A stretch of 64,000 nucleotides of DNA, from assembly GCA_028015205.1 (NCBI GenBank), contig CM051518.1, forward strand, positions 32,020,001 to 32,084,000. Direction: 5' to 3'. The position numbers and the translations under genes were made by a program. Source of the stretch: Mytilisepta virgata (taxonomy: Eukaryota > Mollusca > Bivalvia > Mytilida > Mytilidae). Below the pieces are notes generated by a model that saw only the letters and a list, made by a program, of their open reading frames with translations, was not told where the DNA came from and searched no databases. Below, one piece after another: positions 25,860 to 38,672 of the stretch. How positions within the stretch are numbered: position 1 is the stretch's first letter; each line of letters starts with the position of its first letter.

Positions 25860-27452
25860 CGTCTCCTTCATCTGGGGTTATACAGAGTCCTATATAGAAT
25901 GGATTAAAGGTCTTATATTTGTTCATTGTCGTTTTACAATGGATGTTTGTTACAAGATCCTGAAACCGTGACCTATATATGGGTGATGACAGAAACCAAC
26001 AGAATAGATTATGGTTACAGACTGATGTTACAGTTAGGTGAAGAGCTAATTTTGTTTTACTTTCTGGTAATGTATAGACATATAGAGTGGATTTTGTATA
26101 ATTTATGGTGATACATAGACATATAGACTGGATGTTGAATACTTTCTGGTGATACATAGACATATAGATGGATGTTGTATACTTTCTGGTGATACATAGA
26201 CATATAGATGGATGTGGTATACTTTCTGGTGATACATAGACATATAGACTAGATGTTGAATACTTTCTGGTGATACATAGACATATAGACTGGATGTTGT
26301 ATACTTTCTGGTGATACATAGACATATAGATGGATGTTGTATATTTTCTGGTGATACATAAACATATAGACTGGATGTTGTATACTTTCTGGTGATACAT
26401 AGACATATAGAGTGGATGTTGTATACTTTCTAGTGATACATAGACATATAGACTGGATGTTGTATACTTTCTGGTGATACATAGACATAAAGTGTGGATT
26501 TTGTATACCTTCTGGTGATACATAGACATATAGAGTTGATTTTGAATACTTTTCGTTGATACATAGACATATAAAGTGGATGTTGAATACTTTCTGGTGA
26601 TACACAAACATATAGAGTGGATTTTGTATACTTTAAGGTGATAAACAGACATATAGACTGGATGTTGTATACTTTCTGGTGATACATAGACATATAGAGT
26701 GGATTTTGAATACTTTTCGTTGATACATAGACATATAAAGTGGATGTTGAATACTTTCTGGTGATACATAAACATATAGAGTGGATTTTGTATACTTTAA
26801 GGTGATAAATAGACATATAGACTGGATGTTGTATACTTTCTGGTGATACACAGACATATAGAGTGGATGTTGTATACTTTCTGGTGATACATAGACATAT
26901 AGAGTGGATGTTGTATACTTTCTGGTGATACATAGACATATAGACTGGATGTTAAATACTTTCTGGTGATACATAGACATATAGAGTGGATGTTGTATAC
27001 TTTCTGGTGATACATAGACATATAGACTGGATGTTAAATACTTCCTGGTGATACATAGACATATAGAGTGGATTTTGTATACTTTCCGTTGATACATAGA
27101 CATATAAAGTGGATGTTGAATACTTTCTGGTGATACAAAAACATATAGACTGGATTTTGTATAATTTAAGGTGATAAATAGACATATAGACTGGATGTTA
27201 TATACTTTCCGTTCATACATAGACATATAAAGTGAATGTTGAATACTTTATGGTGATACATAGACATATAGAGTGGATTTTGTATACTTTATGGTGACAC
27301 ATAGACATATAGACTGGATGTTGAATACTTTCTGGTGATACATATACATATAGAGTGAATGTTGTATACTTTCTAGTGATACATAGACATATAGACTGGA
27401 TGTTGAATACTTTCTGGTGATACATAGACATATAGAGTGAATGTTGTATACT
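25860..27452 (+). repeat. 41-bp minisatellite array, left block
   Basis: The unit GTGATACATAGACATATAGA followed by CTGGATGTTGTATACTTTCTG recurs about 34 times from 26045 to 27452; unit starts at 26229, 26270 and 26311 confirm 41 bp. Some units are 40 bp. From about 25860 to 26045 only diverged units are seen (TACAGAGTCCTATATAGAATGG and similar). Because the unit has no stop in any minus-strand frame, long overlapping open frames (up to 348 codons, reading YHQKVYNI and ICLCITRKY motifs) cover the array. They are products of the repeat and lack any gene signals. Confidence 0.9.
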
Positions 27453-29976
27453 TTAAGTACACACTTACGTAGACAAAAAGAGGAATACTGGATTCGAACC
27501 ATGGGGACTGCAATACCATACGGATGCAATGACAAAATCGATAGTGTAGGTATTCTATCAAGCCCTAGATGTAGTGATGTGAATGTGATGAAGCTATTTC
27601 CTAATCATCAACGACGTAAACGGAGTCATGGCAATAGACATTATACAAAACCTCAATGTCATGATATTTCTATCAAAGGCCTTCTCCCTTTCATACAACA
27701 ACCATTAGGTCTTCATCAAATTCGCACAAAATTATATTCTTTACCCCTCCGAATGCTACACACTTTATATAAAGCCTACTTAGATAGTAGAACTACTGAT
27801 TCGAATTCACCAGAATACAAACTGACCTCTGTTGTGTTGGATATTGGACGTCTCCGACTTTTCAAACCAGTTGGTACCCATGAAATTGAACAAGACAAAC
27901 CTTCTTTTCTACCACTATTTTTGCCAACAAAGGTTTAGATGCCGTAAATCTTGGCAATATCCTTCACCACAATTCGGTCAGATTAACAGTTCCGCCTTAT
28001 TTCAAAGATCAGTCCGTTCGCATTATTTCTTATACCTATACTACACCCATTGCATCAAAAATATTCACTCACAAACGTGCATTGCAGGACCTCAAAATCG
28101 ACGATCTCAAAGCTAAGCCACCTGATTGTTCATGCAACAGTTCTCCATTCAAATATAGTCCTGCTGGCCATGTCATCACAGGAGACTTAAATATCATAGA
28201 TAATGAGTCTCTTCGTGATGTCGTTACAAAAGGTCCTAAGTATCGCGAACCCGTATCCATAAATTGGAAATATAATTCAAACTACTGATGGATGCTGTGG
28301 AGAACTATGCCAGAAAATGGACCAAACGTGAACAAGAGCCACTAGATTCACTTTCAGAGTGGGTTAAAGCTGTGAGATCGTTGATTCAAGTTCGAATTGA
28401 TAAACTTAGAAGGTCTATGAGTAAAATACGAACATCAATCTTCAGCAACCCCGATGCTGCCAAGACATTGTCCGCCATTCATGACAAATATGTTGTTGTT
28501 CCTGCAACCCTACCTATAAAGCTACTACACTTTCAAAGGAAGAAATAACCGACAATCATAGATCGGTCTTATTGTCATTTGGTATTTCCATCAAAGATGA
28601 TGATTGTGATCTTCCTACCTTGTACTGGATACTCAAGTTACATAAGTGTCCATACAAACAACGCTTTATAGCTGGATCTGCCAAGTGTTCCACCAAACCA
28701 TTGTCTCAACTTCTAACTTCTATTTTAACAGCTGTCAAAACGGGCCTCCAAAGTTATTGTGAGACAAGTTATTCAAGAAGTGGTATCAATCAAATGTGGA
28801 TATTAAAGAACTCCAAAGACTTAAAGGATATTTTACGATCTCGGTCCATTTCAGTCTGTAACAGCATAAAAACATTTGATTTCTCTACCCTCTATACTAC
28901 CATTCCTCATTCACAACTGCAGGAGAAGTTGAAAGATCTAATCCATCGATGCTTTCAAAATAAAAATGGCAACAACAGATACGAATACCTTGTCATTGGT
29001 AGAGATAAATCATACTTTGTTAAAAACCACTCTAAATCTAACAAAAAATATACAGAGGACGAAATTGTCCTGATGATTGAATTTTTGATCGACAACATAC
29101 TTGTTCAATTTGGTGGACGTGTTTTCCAACAGACAATTGGCATTCCTATGGGTACTAATTGTGCGCCACTTCTGGCCGACTTGTTCCTTTACTCATATGA
29201 GGCAGACTTCCTTGACGGGCTTCTTAAGGAAAAACAAAAGAAGTTAGCCCGTACCTTTAATTTCAGCTTCCGCTACATAGATGTTTTATCACTCAACAAT
29301 TCACGTTTTGGGAATTTCTTACATCTCATCTATCCCAATGAGCTCGAAATTAAAGATACCACAGACACTGCCAAGTCTGCATCATATCTTGACCTTCACC
29401 TCGAAATTGACACCAGAGGAAGGTTTAATACAAAACTTTACGACAAACGGGATGACTTTGACTTTCCAATCGTCAACTTTCCATTTTTGAGCTGCAGTAT
29501 TCCAGAAGCGCCGGCGTATGGAGTATATATTTCACAACTCATACATTATTCCAGAGCCTGTGACATATACATTGACTTCCTGGACAGAGCCCGGCTCCTG
29601 ACAGAAAAGTTGCTCCTAAGCTGAAGTCATCCTTATTAAAATTTTATGGGCGTCAACATGACTTGGTTGACAGGTATGAAAAAACCGTTTCCCAAATGAA
29701 AATGGACCTGTTCCATTGATATTATCCCTTCCTCATACCGGATTTGACATGAGCAGCATGGCGGGTGTCCTGCAGGAAGCAGAGACTGCTTACTCGTCCG
29801 GAGCACCTGAGTCTACCTCCAGTTTTTTGGTGGGGTCCATGTTGTTCATACGTTTTTAGTTTTTAATTGTAGTGCATGTATTGTTTTGCTCTTGTCTTCG
29901 TTGTTCTCCGGAGTTTGTCAGTTGTAACGATTTTTCTCTCCTTCGAACATCCCTTTGGTATTTCTTGACTTTACTT
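27453..29976 (+). pseudogene. Penelope-like retroelement of Naiad type, 5'-truncated and frameshifted
   Basis: Four or five consecutive frames together encode one retroelement protein. First comes a remnant reading EEYWIRTMGTAIPYGCND (about 27483-27917), which I take as the C-terminal part of a GIY-YIG endonuclease. A linker with a CxC motif, Cys-Ser-Cys at 28127-28135, follows in a second frame, then a basic helical region at 28288-28515. The reverse transcriptase is at 28518-29624: motif A has FDFSTLYTTIP with its Asp at residue 103 of the 350-residue frame, then QTIGIPMGTNCAPLLADLF, then YIDV at residues 235-238. The last part (FYGRQHDLV) continues in another frame to TGA at 29717. Endonuclease before CxC before RT is the order published for Naiad Penelope-like elements. 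Frameshifts lie near 27918, 28270 and 29610; a deletion near 28515 probably removed an early RT motif. The first endonuclease motifs are missing at the 5' end. The YxDD motif has lost one Asp. The copy sits inside the 41-bp array. Confidence 0.85.
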
Positions 29977-31075
29977 ATGGTGATACATAGACATATAGAC
30001 TGGATATTGTATACTTTCTGGTGATACATAGACATATAGACTGGATGTTGTATACTTTCTGGTGATATATAGATATATAATGTGAATGTTGTATACTTTC
30101 TGGTGATACAGAGGCTATATAGTTGTTCAACTTCTGATGAAGTATAAATAATACTGGTTATTCTGTTACCTATAGAGTGGATTTTGTTTACCGTTTTGTG
30201 ATACATGGATATTTACTGTCCCGTGATACAGAAAACTGTGATTTTGTAAGACAAATAGGAGCCATGCTGTAGATTTTAATGATGGAGTTTTGTTCCAATT
30301 GGCCTTGTGGTTTCAGACAAGAAGATATTTTAGTAAATTTCCCATAAGGTCTCGTGTTAAACTAAGTTCGGCTCTGGCGGCCATCTTGGTTGACGGGTAG
30401 GATCATGGGATATAATTCTGAAAGAGGACCACCTAAGGACCAATGCTTCTAAGCTTTGTTGCGATTGGCCAAGTGGTTTCAGAGGAGAATATCTTTAAAG
30501 GAAAGTTTACGACGGACGACCGACAACGACGGATGCCGGACGCCAAGTGATGACAATAGCTCGCATGGCCCTTTGGGCCAGGTGAGCTAAAAGGGCTCAA
30601 TCCGAAACAAACCAGAATTTATAACAAAAGAATACAGAGCTATGCTGTGTGAAGTAAATACTCCAATGTCTAATTTTATTACAGTAAAATTCTAGCCAAG
30701 TACAAAGATACTACCTGATGCCCTTGGGTACTTTAGTCTGCCAGCAGAGGTCTCCACTTAGTAATAATAAACTTTCTTTTATGGGATCTTATTTTCTCGA
30801 TAGTGATCATATACAACAAATAGATCTCTATAATGAAACGGGGACCATAAGAATTGATGTTATTCTCTATGATACGAAGACCTACAGAATGGATGTTATT
30901 TGTCGTATGGTGATATATTGGGTATGCTGCTTGTTGTTTGGTAATACAGAAACCTACAGAATGAATGTTGCTGACTTACTGGTGATACAGAGATTTAAAT
31001 ATCGTATACCTTCTGTTAATGTAGAAACCATTAAGAACAGATGCTTATGTATTGTCTTGTGAAACAGAAATCTTA
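29977..31075 (+). repeat. 41-bp minisatellite array, right block and degenerate edge
   Basis: Three well-kept units (GGTGATACATAGACATATAG) resume at about 29977-30110 immediately after the Penelope-like element. Beyond that, units are strongly diverged: ACCTATAGAGTGGATTTTG near 30170, and GATACGAAGACCTACAGAAT and similar at 30870-31070. The block is interrupted at 30292-30588 by a Helentron-like fragment. A 114-codon frame at 30718-31062 falls in these diverged units and is not a convincing gene. Confidence 0.75.
30292..30588 (-). mobile_element. Helentron/DINE-1-like element, 5' fragment, inverted
   Basis: Read on the minus strand it starts AGCTCACCTGGCCCAAAGGG with the pairing arm GGCCATGCGAGCT, continues with the GTC-rich leader and then nearly two core units (GGTTTCAGACAAGAAGAT and CGGCCATCTTGG in plus orientation). 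The 3' hairpin end is missing. It lies within the degenerate edge of the 41-bp array. Confidence 0.7.
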
Positions 31076-34000
31076 AGAACTGATCCGTCAACTCTCTTCT
31101 GACCACAGAAGTTATTTAGATTTCTTTTTCTAATTGACACAAATATATCGAAGCATTTCGTAAAAGAAGTTTAATAGTTAAACTTACAGAACTATATATT
31201 GCTATACCATTAAGTCTTCTTTACACAGAATTTCTGCATTTTTTTTTATTAATGAAAACGTTTTAAAGTAACACTTAAAAGCTTCCAGATTAGTATATTC
31301 ATGGTGATACAGCCCGATACGAATTTTTGCTCTATTTACATCTATATAAGACACTGTCAAACGATAAGGTAAATTTAATTGTTTACTGTTTCACCACATT
31401 TGGTTGACGGTGCCTTGCGTGATCGAGGGATTTTCTAGGTTTATGTACGAAGCGGAACTGAAATTACGAAAATATGTATGCAATTTAAAAATTTTTCGGT
31501 TCTTCTGATTTATAACCTTTATACATATAAATATTATATTGTCAAGTTTGTTTGTTTACCATATACATTTCAAACATTATTTCCTTGTGTGAACAATGGG
31601 TGATGAACAAATAAAATGTCAATGTCGTGTTGCAATATACAATCCGCACACCTGTCTAATTAGCGTAATTACAATCAATGTCAACAAAAACTAAGGTGGG
31701 AGGATTTGATTTAGAGTTTGGAATTTGTCGTCTTTCATTTGTCACCAGCTTGTTCAAGCGTTTGTGGTGAAGTTTGCTATTTTGGGGGATATATCACTCT
31801 CAAAAAACGATAAAAATTTAGTGCTTCGCCAAGCACAGCACGTTACCGCACATTGTAAACATGGACATATTTGTTTGAAACAATAAATGTAAACTGATCA
31901 GTTTGATCAATTTATCTAAAAAAGTGAAAGTAGCTAATCAGTTACTAAAATCATCCATAAAACCAAATCACCTAAAAAGTACGTAAATTTAAATTTAAAT
32001 GAAAAATAGGTATAGAGAGTACACATATAAAGATAAATTAAATGAAACTTCAACCGAATCCGGCGAGAAAATTCTGAAAAAAAATACAATGCGTAACTTT
32101 GCGCCGTATTTTGGTGTCTTTGAATTACATGAAACTCATCAAATCCGATTTCTTGTCTAGGAGTTTTGTTGCATGTAACGTGAAAATTTATGGTTCCTTC
32201 TTTTAAACTTTACATGTACATATCAGACGAAGAACAGCAATACAAGGTCTTTTTTCTTATTTTTTTATATTATGTTCCAAGGAAGAGTTTTCATATATTG
32301 TAAAAAATATAAAATGCCATTGTATAAATAAGATTCTTTTTGTCCCCTTTAGAATACCGGAGAGGCTTTCAACTTTTACTCAAATTTGAACCCTGCTACA
32401 AAGTAAGAGAGTTTTAATTATTTGGAACATTGTGAGATAAGGACTAGTCCAATAAAATATATAGGCCAATATGTGGTACAACATGAAAGTCAGCAAAAGT
32501 CACACTTATGATATCTTGGCCTGATAAAGGTATTTTAAAATATCTGGTTTTTTTCAGCCATTATATTAACATTGACATTTTTCAGTCTATTCCAAAACTT
32601 TTGATCCGTTTATTATGTTGATTAGAAATAAATATTAGTCATATAAAATGTATCACACTATGATAAAATGGTCATAATATACTTTGAAATTATGGCGTAT
32701 CTCCTCGGACTCTTTCCTTAGATCGTTTTGGCTCAACTTTTCATATTTTGCCTTGTGCATCGTTTGAATTCTCTTCAAGCGAATCTATTTTTATTAATTT
32801 GTATCTCAGTTTGAAAACAAAAGAAAAGTTAATTCAAATATGTTCTTGTGACTTCGCCGAGATATTTCTATGAATGGTTTAGCACTGGAATGTCTGCATC
32901 TTCTGCCTTTCTTAATTAACAACAACCATTCATGAAATGTGGATTTGTGAATAGTTGGATGTTACACACAGATCTTTATCAATATATTCAAATCAAGTGC
33001 ACTTCATTCACTAATCTAATTATCTGACCAAAGACAACGGAACAATGTTTCCAGTGATTTCTACTCTTTGATTTCTTTAGCATTATGCAATGTTGTCTTT
33101 CACAAAGAATTAAAAGTACGCGATATATGAACGAAATGATGCGATTATAACTTAATTTCTAGCCGTTCTTTGAAGATTTTTTATATAATGGCATAAATCT
33201 AATCATATTAAACAGAACCTGGTCTTAAATTAACTTTTCCTGTTTCTATTTAATCAGCAGGATAAAATGTTATGTTAACCAAAACCAGATACTCTTGCAT
33301 TATGGAAATATTTTTAGAAGAAATCGTGTTTTTATTTATAGAACAAGCTTAATTTAGCATAGTTTTGTCTTGGGTGTGAAAACAATTGAATATCACAAAG
33401 AAACCAAGTAAGCAACCGTTTGATTGTTATGAGTGGGAGGGGATTGACATGAAATTATTCTTTAATAATGAAATTCTTCGGTACCTCACCCTCTAAAATG
33501 CAAAAGGTTGTGTGATCCCCTATCAGTTTGAACAGAAAGAATCAGCCGCACAGATCACTTCTCTGCAGTGCGATCAGGGAGACGTTAATTCACTTGACAG
33601 TACATGTATAGCTTCTACATGGTCCTAAATATTTGGATATGGTTCCAATGGAATCACTTTAAAGCCCCGTGAGGACTCCAACATTGAGAAATATCTGGAA
33701 TTATTTCATTGCAAGTTCCTCGTACGGACGTGAGAAGAATTCTTTGCAGACGTTTCATCGCCTTACATCGGCATTATTGAAGGACACAGTTTGCTGTAAG
33801 GACAGTCAACAACAAACATTAGTTTCCCGGAAAAACGGGCATTAATTTCTGGACAATCAACAAATTACACACAAACAACAGGCATTGTTTCAGGGCAATC
33901 AACAAATTACACTCATCAGGCATGATTTTCAATGACAATTCACAAATTCATCACACAACAGCCAATAAAATTTAACACGTTCATAATTTGCCCAACAGAG

Positions 34001-37000
34001 TGCAAGAATGCGTCTTTATCTTTACATTGAACTCAAATACATTCTTTTTACAAATTTTACATCAATTAAAATTTAATTTTTATTTGCTTTGTTTCTTTGA
34101 TATCAACAGTAAATAAAAAAATAAAGTTTATTGTTATTTTTACAGAGGATACGAAGATAAACTAAGTTGAAAGGGGGTATACAAAAGACCACAACCCATA
34201 GACAAGACTGAAAACTAGGCAAAAGTCAAATCTGGGACACATTTTGAATATTATTAAGCATTAAATAATCAAATTTTAATCTCACTTCTCGAAAGAAAAA
34301 CGGAAAATGTATACACAAAACATATATTTTATATAATTAAAATCCCTATATTAGGTGAAATTATTTAATGATGCATTTGTTGACCATTGTTGATTTATTT
34401 AATAGAAACAATCTCCAGGAGCTAAAAATATGAAACCTGTACCTCATCTAGTAGTTCATCTAAACATTTCGCAATACAATTCTAATTTATATCTGTTCAA
34501 AAACTTACGACACACGTTTTACAATATATGATATGACAAGTAGACAGGGTCATTATTACTTACATCAATTAATAATAATTATTTACCAATCATGATGGAC
34601 ATAAGCTGTAGTGATAACTAATGACTATACCAAACAATGACCTGTCCACAAGTCATTAACTTCTGTTATGCCGCTGTCAAAGCCGTTTATTATAATGTCA
34701 TTATAGGTCGTTAGTAGGGTCTCAGAAAAAACACAACGAATATTAACTTTTTGGAAAAAATAATAGTTTAACAAGTTTAGATTTAAAAATTTTGTAAATT
34801 TAGCAATTTTGTATTTTTAGTTTCTGTAGAAAATAAAATATATTCTTTAATGGTATGTAGTTATTTTTTACTTATGTTGTGTTTGCTTATTATGCTCTAA
34901 TGACATGTGTCATGATTAATTCTTTTATTGCCTTTAATAGATTTCAATTCTCCTAACGACTTTGAGTAATGTAACAATGGCCAAAACACTTTTCTATCAA
35001 TGTTATCATGTAAATACACGAAGATAATATTTTCTCTGCGGTCTTTGAATGTGATGGAAGGTAAAAAATTTTCATTTTATTTATATATTTATTTATCTAT
35101 TTATTGTTCGAGAATTTCTAACTTTAACTAAGAGTTAAATATTAAATTCATATTATTGATTTTAGGTTATTGTTTGTAACTTGTTTTAATGAAAATTGCA
35201 TTTTTAAAAGCGATATATTCAGTTTACTTCCTGATATACCCTCTTTTTTATTCTATTTATTGTGTCTTATTGGACACTCGAGGTTAAAGTGTCTTGTAAA
35301 CCTTTGAACCCTGACATTTGTGCCATGAAACTGAAAATTTTAAATGGAGTTGTACTTTAACATAATTTTATTCGAATACTGTTTCCAACAGAAAGTAGGA
35401 CCAAACGTATGTGAGCTTACCAGCAATGATCAGTTCAGCCTTAGTACATTTACTTTGAGCACAAATCGCCAAGAAGCGACTTGTATTGTACTGTGATTGT
35501 AGTAACCCTGAACATTATTACATAAACTTTTTAATAACAGTTTAGGAAAGGTACTTGGAAATAAATAAAACAGAAACTGAAATATAGAACGGATAAAACA
35601 AACACTCTAGGAGTTAGGAATGACATTTTAAATGCACAAGAAATAAAAAAGTTTGTGTATTTGAAATAAAAGCCTTCATTGACACAAACACTATGGACCA
35701 GTTTATCAAAGTTAAATGGGTATTACTTGAACAGTAGCGCAGGTGCACGACCTATTTTCTCTCAGGAGGCGGTACCCGTCAGTCTTTTTCTCTGTAAGCT
35801 TGTCACAAACGCATTCCCATGGATTGTTTTCTTTAATAAGTAATACCATTTCATTTTAATACTGTCAAACACCTGGTCGCAACGATTTAGTATGTAAATA
35901 GCAATAGGAACAAATTGTTAGCTTTTGTGCTTAATGACATGGGCGGCATTTTTTCTGTTTTTGTACTACAGGAGGCGGTCAAAATTTGTTGAACTCAAGT
36001 ACAACAATTCGATTTTTAAAAGAAGCTTTTCAAAGAGGACGATTTCAATTTGACGTGATTTTGACAATGTGGCCTAACAGGACTTTTCAGTTATCAATCC
36101 TGAGTGTAGTGTTTAATAACATACCACTTGCATGCACTTTTAATTAATAAACATCAACGCAGTTCAAAAGGAAAATCAGAAATGAGGAAACGAGCTTTGT
36201 CGTACTTAAAAAGCAAACAAGCCTTCAATATAATACCGACAATTAATTTGTTTATAAAGTTGTTCACATGTATTTACCCTAAATTATCCTTTACAAACAT
36301 CTATACGAGGGTGACTAGCAAACTCGTACTAATGCGTTATTTCGTATATTAAATGTCAAATTCTTACCATTACAAATTTTTTTTTGTTGTTGCAAAAATG
36401 AAGCATATGAATACATAGTACTTACTTGTTTTTATATGCAAATCTATAATAAAAGTGTTTGCAGGTTCTTTTTAATTATCGTTTCATAAAATTCTGTACG
36501 AATAAGCCGTCAACCCAGTACACCGTTGCATTAATACTTTTCTATATTTTGTCCCTTTTCCGTATTTTTTAAATATAAATGTATTTAAAGATAAATAATG
36601 CATCAAAAATTTATTGTCACTTTTCCGAAAAGTTAAATACAGGTAAGCGCAGGTAAACATGCACGTCTTTATCCTGACAGTTCCTGAACACTTTACTCTG
36701 TGTAAAGCTTACAAAACTGAATGCATTGAAACGATGATGGCAAGAAATATAATAACACCATGCATCAAAGTTGTGTCATCATTTATGGAGATAACGATTT
36801 GACGGTCACTATGTTAGACAATGTCCAGTACCGAAAAAAATGAACACTTAAAACAGTAAGATGTAGTATATTTAGGTTCTTTTACAAGTTATGTAATTGT
36901 TATTCTAGAATTTTTAACGCAAACTACTATTCCATCATTATATTTTCTAGAAATATTATACTTATTATCTCTGAAAGATATTTTTATTTGATATTACTTT

Positions 37001-38150
37001 TGATATTCGAACGTTTTTCTCTACAAATAGTACAAATGATTTGATATTACGAAATAATTTTATTCTATAATTATTATACTGTTTATCCTTCATGTAACAA
37101 ATAGTTTATTATTTAATACCCATATATTTAATGTTGATTGTCTGAGAGTTTTCCTTTATTTAGAATTTTTCCATATGATTTTATGAATTCCCTTTGCAAT
37201 AAAAATTTCTACCAAATCACGGATTGTAAAGTTTAAAATTAATTCAAAGTTTCGAAAAAAAATAATCTGAATATAACAAGAATCTAAATAATTACCCCAA
37301 ATATTACGCAGTAAACAAACATAATTCTGTATTTTTATTTCCAACTTTAGAATTGTCCTTTAGCTGAAGTGTATATTTCAACAGATGGTATTGGATAGTA
37401 TTTATCTGGGCAGTATTTATAAATGATTGATAATTAGTTTAATCAAATTGTTTTGATAATCCAAACTTAAACACCTGTATACCACGCTTAACCTGAGAAG
37501 AATGAGCAAAGCTTCCAATTACAAACAATTGCGTTCTGTTTATCACTTAATTAGATTAGAATAGTGGAAACTAACAAAATATTTTTACACGGTGAGAGAG
37601 AATGAGCAAGTAAGAGATGTGTCATGTTATAATAACATTAAATTACATATATATAATAAAGAAATACTCTAACAGCTATAACTGCTCTTTGAAAAAAATA
37701 TTGTCTGATTTTAATTGATAGCAAGTATTTTTATTACACAACATTGTAGTGCTGAAGTTTTGAAGACTTCCAGAATTTGAAGAAAACTTTGAAGGTATTA
37801 ATTTAATAGTTGTTATCTATTTAAAAGTCTGACTTCCCGAAAGTTCTAAAAATATATTTTTAGTATTAAACCGTAATATAACTTATAATGAACAAAAAGG
37901 CCAAATCAACCAGATCATGGGGAATTTAAGTTGGCATTAACTCGTTAAGGCATTTAAAATGAAATCCGAAATTAACAACCTGAACGATTTATCTACATAA
38001 CTTCGATTTATGAATGAAATATCATAAGCTTGTCTTCGAACTACAAAACTCCATTGATTATTTAACGATACACTAACCAAGTATATATTTTGTTGAAAAA
38101 AAAGATTTACAAGAGGAAAACCGAATTATTGTTTCCATCAATACCTGTAA
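31076..38150. other. Gene-poor AT-rich region upstream of BMP2/4
   Basis: Seven kilobases with no recognisable gene; frames at 36128-36352 and 37156-37344 are short and domain-free. A short imperfect tandem repeat at 33800-33962 is listed separately. Cis-regulatory elements of the BMP2/4 gene could lie here, but nothing in a single sequence identifies them. Confidence 0.45.
33800..33962 (+). repeat. Imperfect tandem repeat of about 40-45 bp
   Basis: The phrase GGCATT followed about 10 bp later by GGACAATCAACAAATTACAC or a variant recurs three to four times, at about 33805, 33840, 33880 and 33920. Confidence 0.55.
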
Positions 38151-38152
38151 AA

Positions 38153-38290
38153 TGACGTCAAGTACAAATGACAGTCGCCTTTGCGCAGGCGCCGAAATTG
38201 TTTAATACGCCAAAGGTAACCTCCCCTCTACCAATCAGAGCTCAGACGTTATGTGGCTGAAATTAACGGATTGAATGATTATAAGTATTT
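38153..38290 (+). promoter_or_regulatory. Putative BMP2/4 promoter
   Basis: Within 140 bp, in the middle of AT-rich DNA, stand a perfect CRE palindrome TGACGTCA (38153-38160), an NRF1-like GCGCAGGCGC (38183-38192), a CCAAT box CCAATCAG (38231-38238) and a TATA-like TATAAG (38280-38285). The spacing is that of a classical RNA polymerase II promoter, with a start site expected near 38310. It lies 3.1 kb upstream of the BMP2/4 start codon on the same strand. Assigning it to this gene is inference. Confidence 0.45.
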
Positions 38291-38309
38291 TTTTCTAATC
38301 CGTTAGAAC

Positions 38310-38672
38310 GTGTAAATCAATGACTATTGTACGAAACGGAACTTTATATCATTTATAGTGTATTTCACAGCAAAAAGCATTCAATACTTTGGAAAATAAT
38401 GTATTTTTTTCGAATTATGTTGTAGCGAAACATAATCATGATTAGTTTTTTATCAATACGTTGGATCGACTGTTGAAATTTAACAATGGATTAAGTGGGA
38501 AAAATCTATCGTAAATTAGTAATTGGATTTTAAGTGTTGAGAGAATCATAATTTTTAGCGGAGGAGTATTTTCTTTTGGATATTTAAAACAATGTGAGCT
38601 ATGCTAGCGTATGTGGATATTTACTGCTACATACCAATGGACGGAAAAGTCGTCTTCCAACACATTGGATGT
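38310..38672 (+). other. Putative non-coding first exon of BMP2/4 with upstream reading frames
   Basis: A strong splice donor, GGATGT then GTAAGTAC, stands at 38673. The BMP2/4 coding exon is preceded by a strong acceptor and only 11 bases of untranslated sequence, so a separate 5' exon must exist. In this stretch ATG at 38592 is followed directly by TGA, with A at position -3. A second ATG at 38601 opens a frame of 24 codons that reaches the donor in phase 0. If joined to 41434 it reads four more codons and stops at TGA 41446-41448, overlapping the main start as ATGA. The exact start and use of this exon are not shown by the sequence. Confidence 0.4.

Noticed and set aside
25729..27561. Long overlapping minus-strand reading frames (up to 348 codons) as repeat-rich protein genes
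   Set aside because: They follow the 41-bp DNA period across all three frames, have no consistent start, splice or codon signature, and switch frame wherever a 40-bp unit occurs.
28286..28288. In-frame TGA in the Penelope-like element read as selenocysteine, as reported for some clam Naiads
   Set aside because: The downstream protein similarity continues in a different frame, so this is a frameshift and not a recoded stop; no selenocysteine insertion element was sought successfully.
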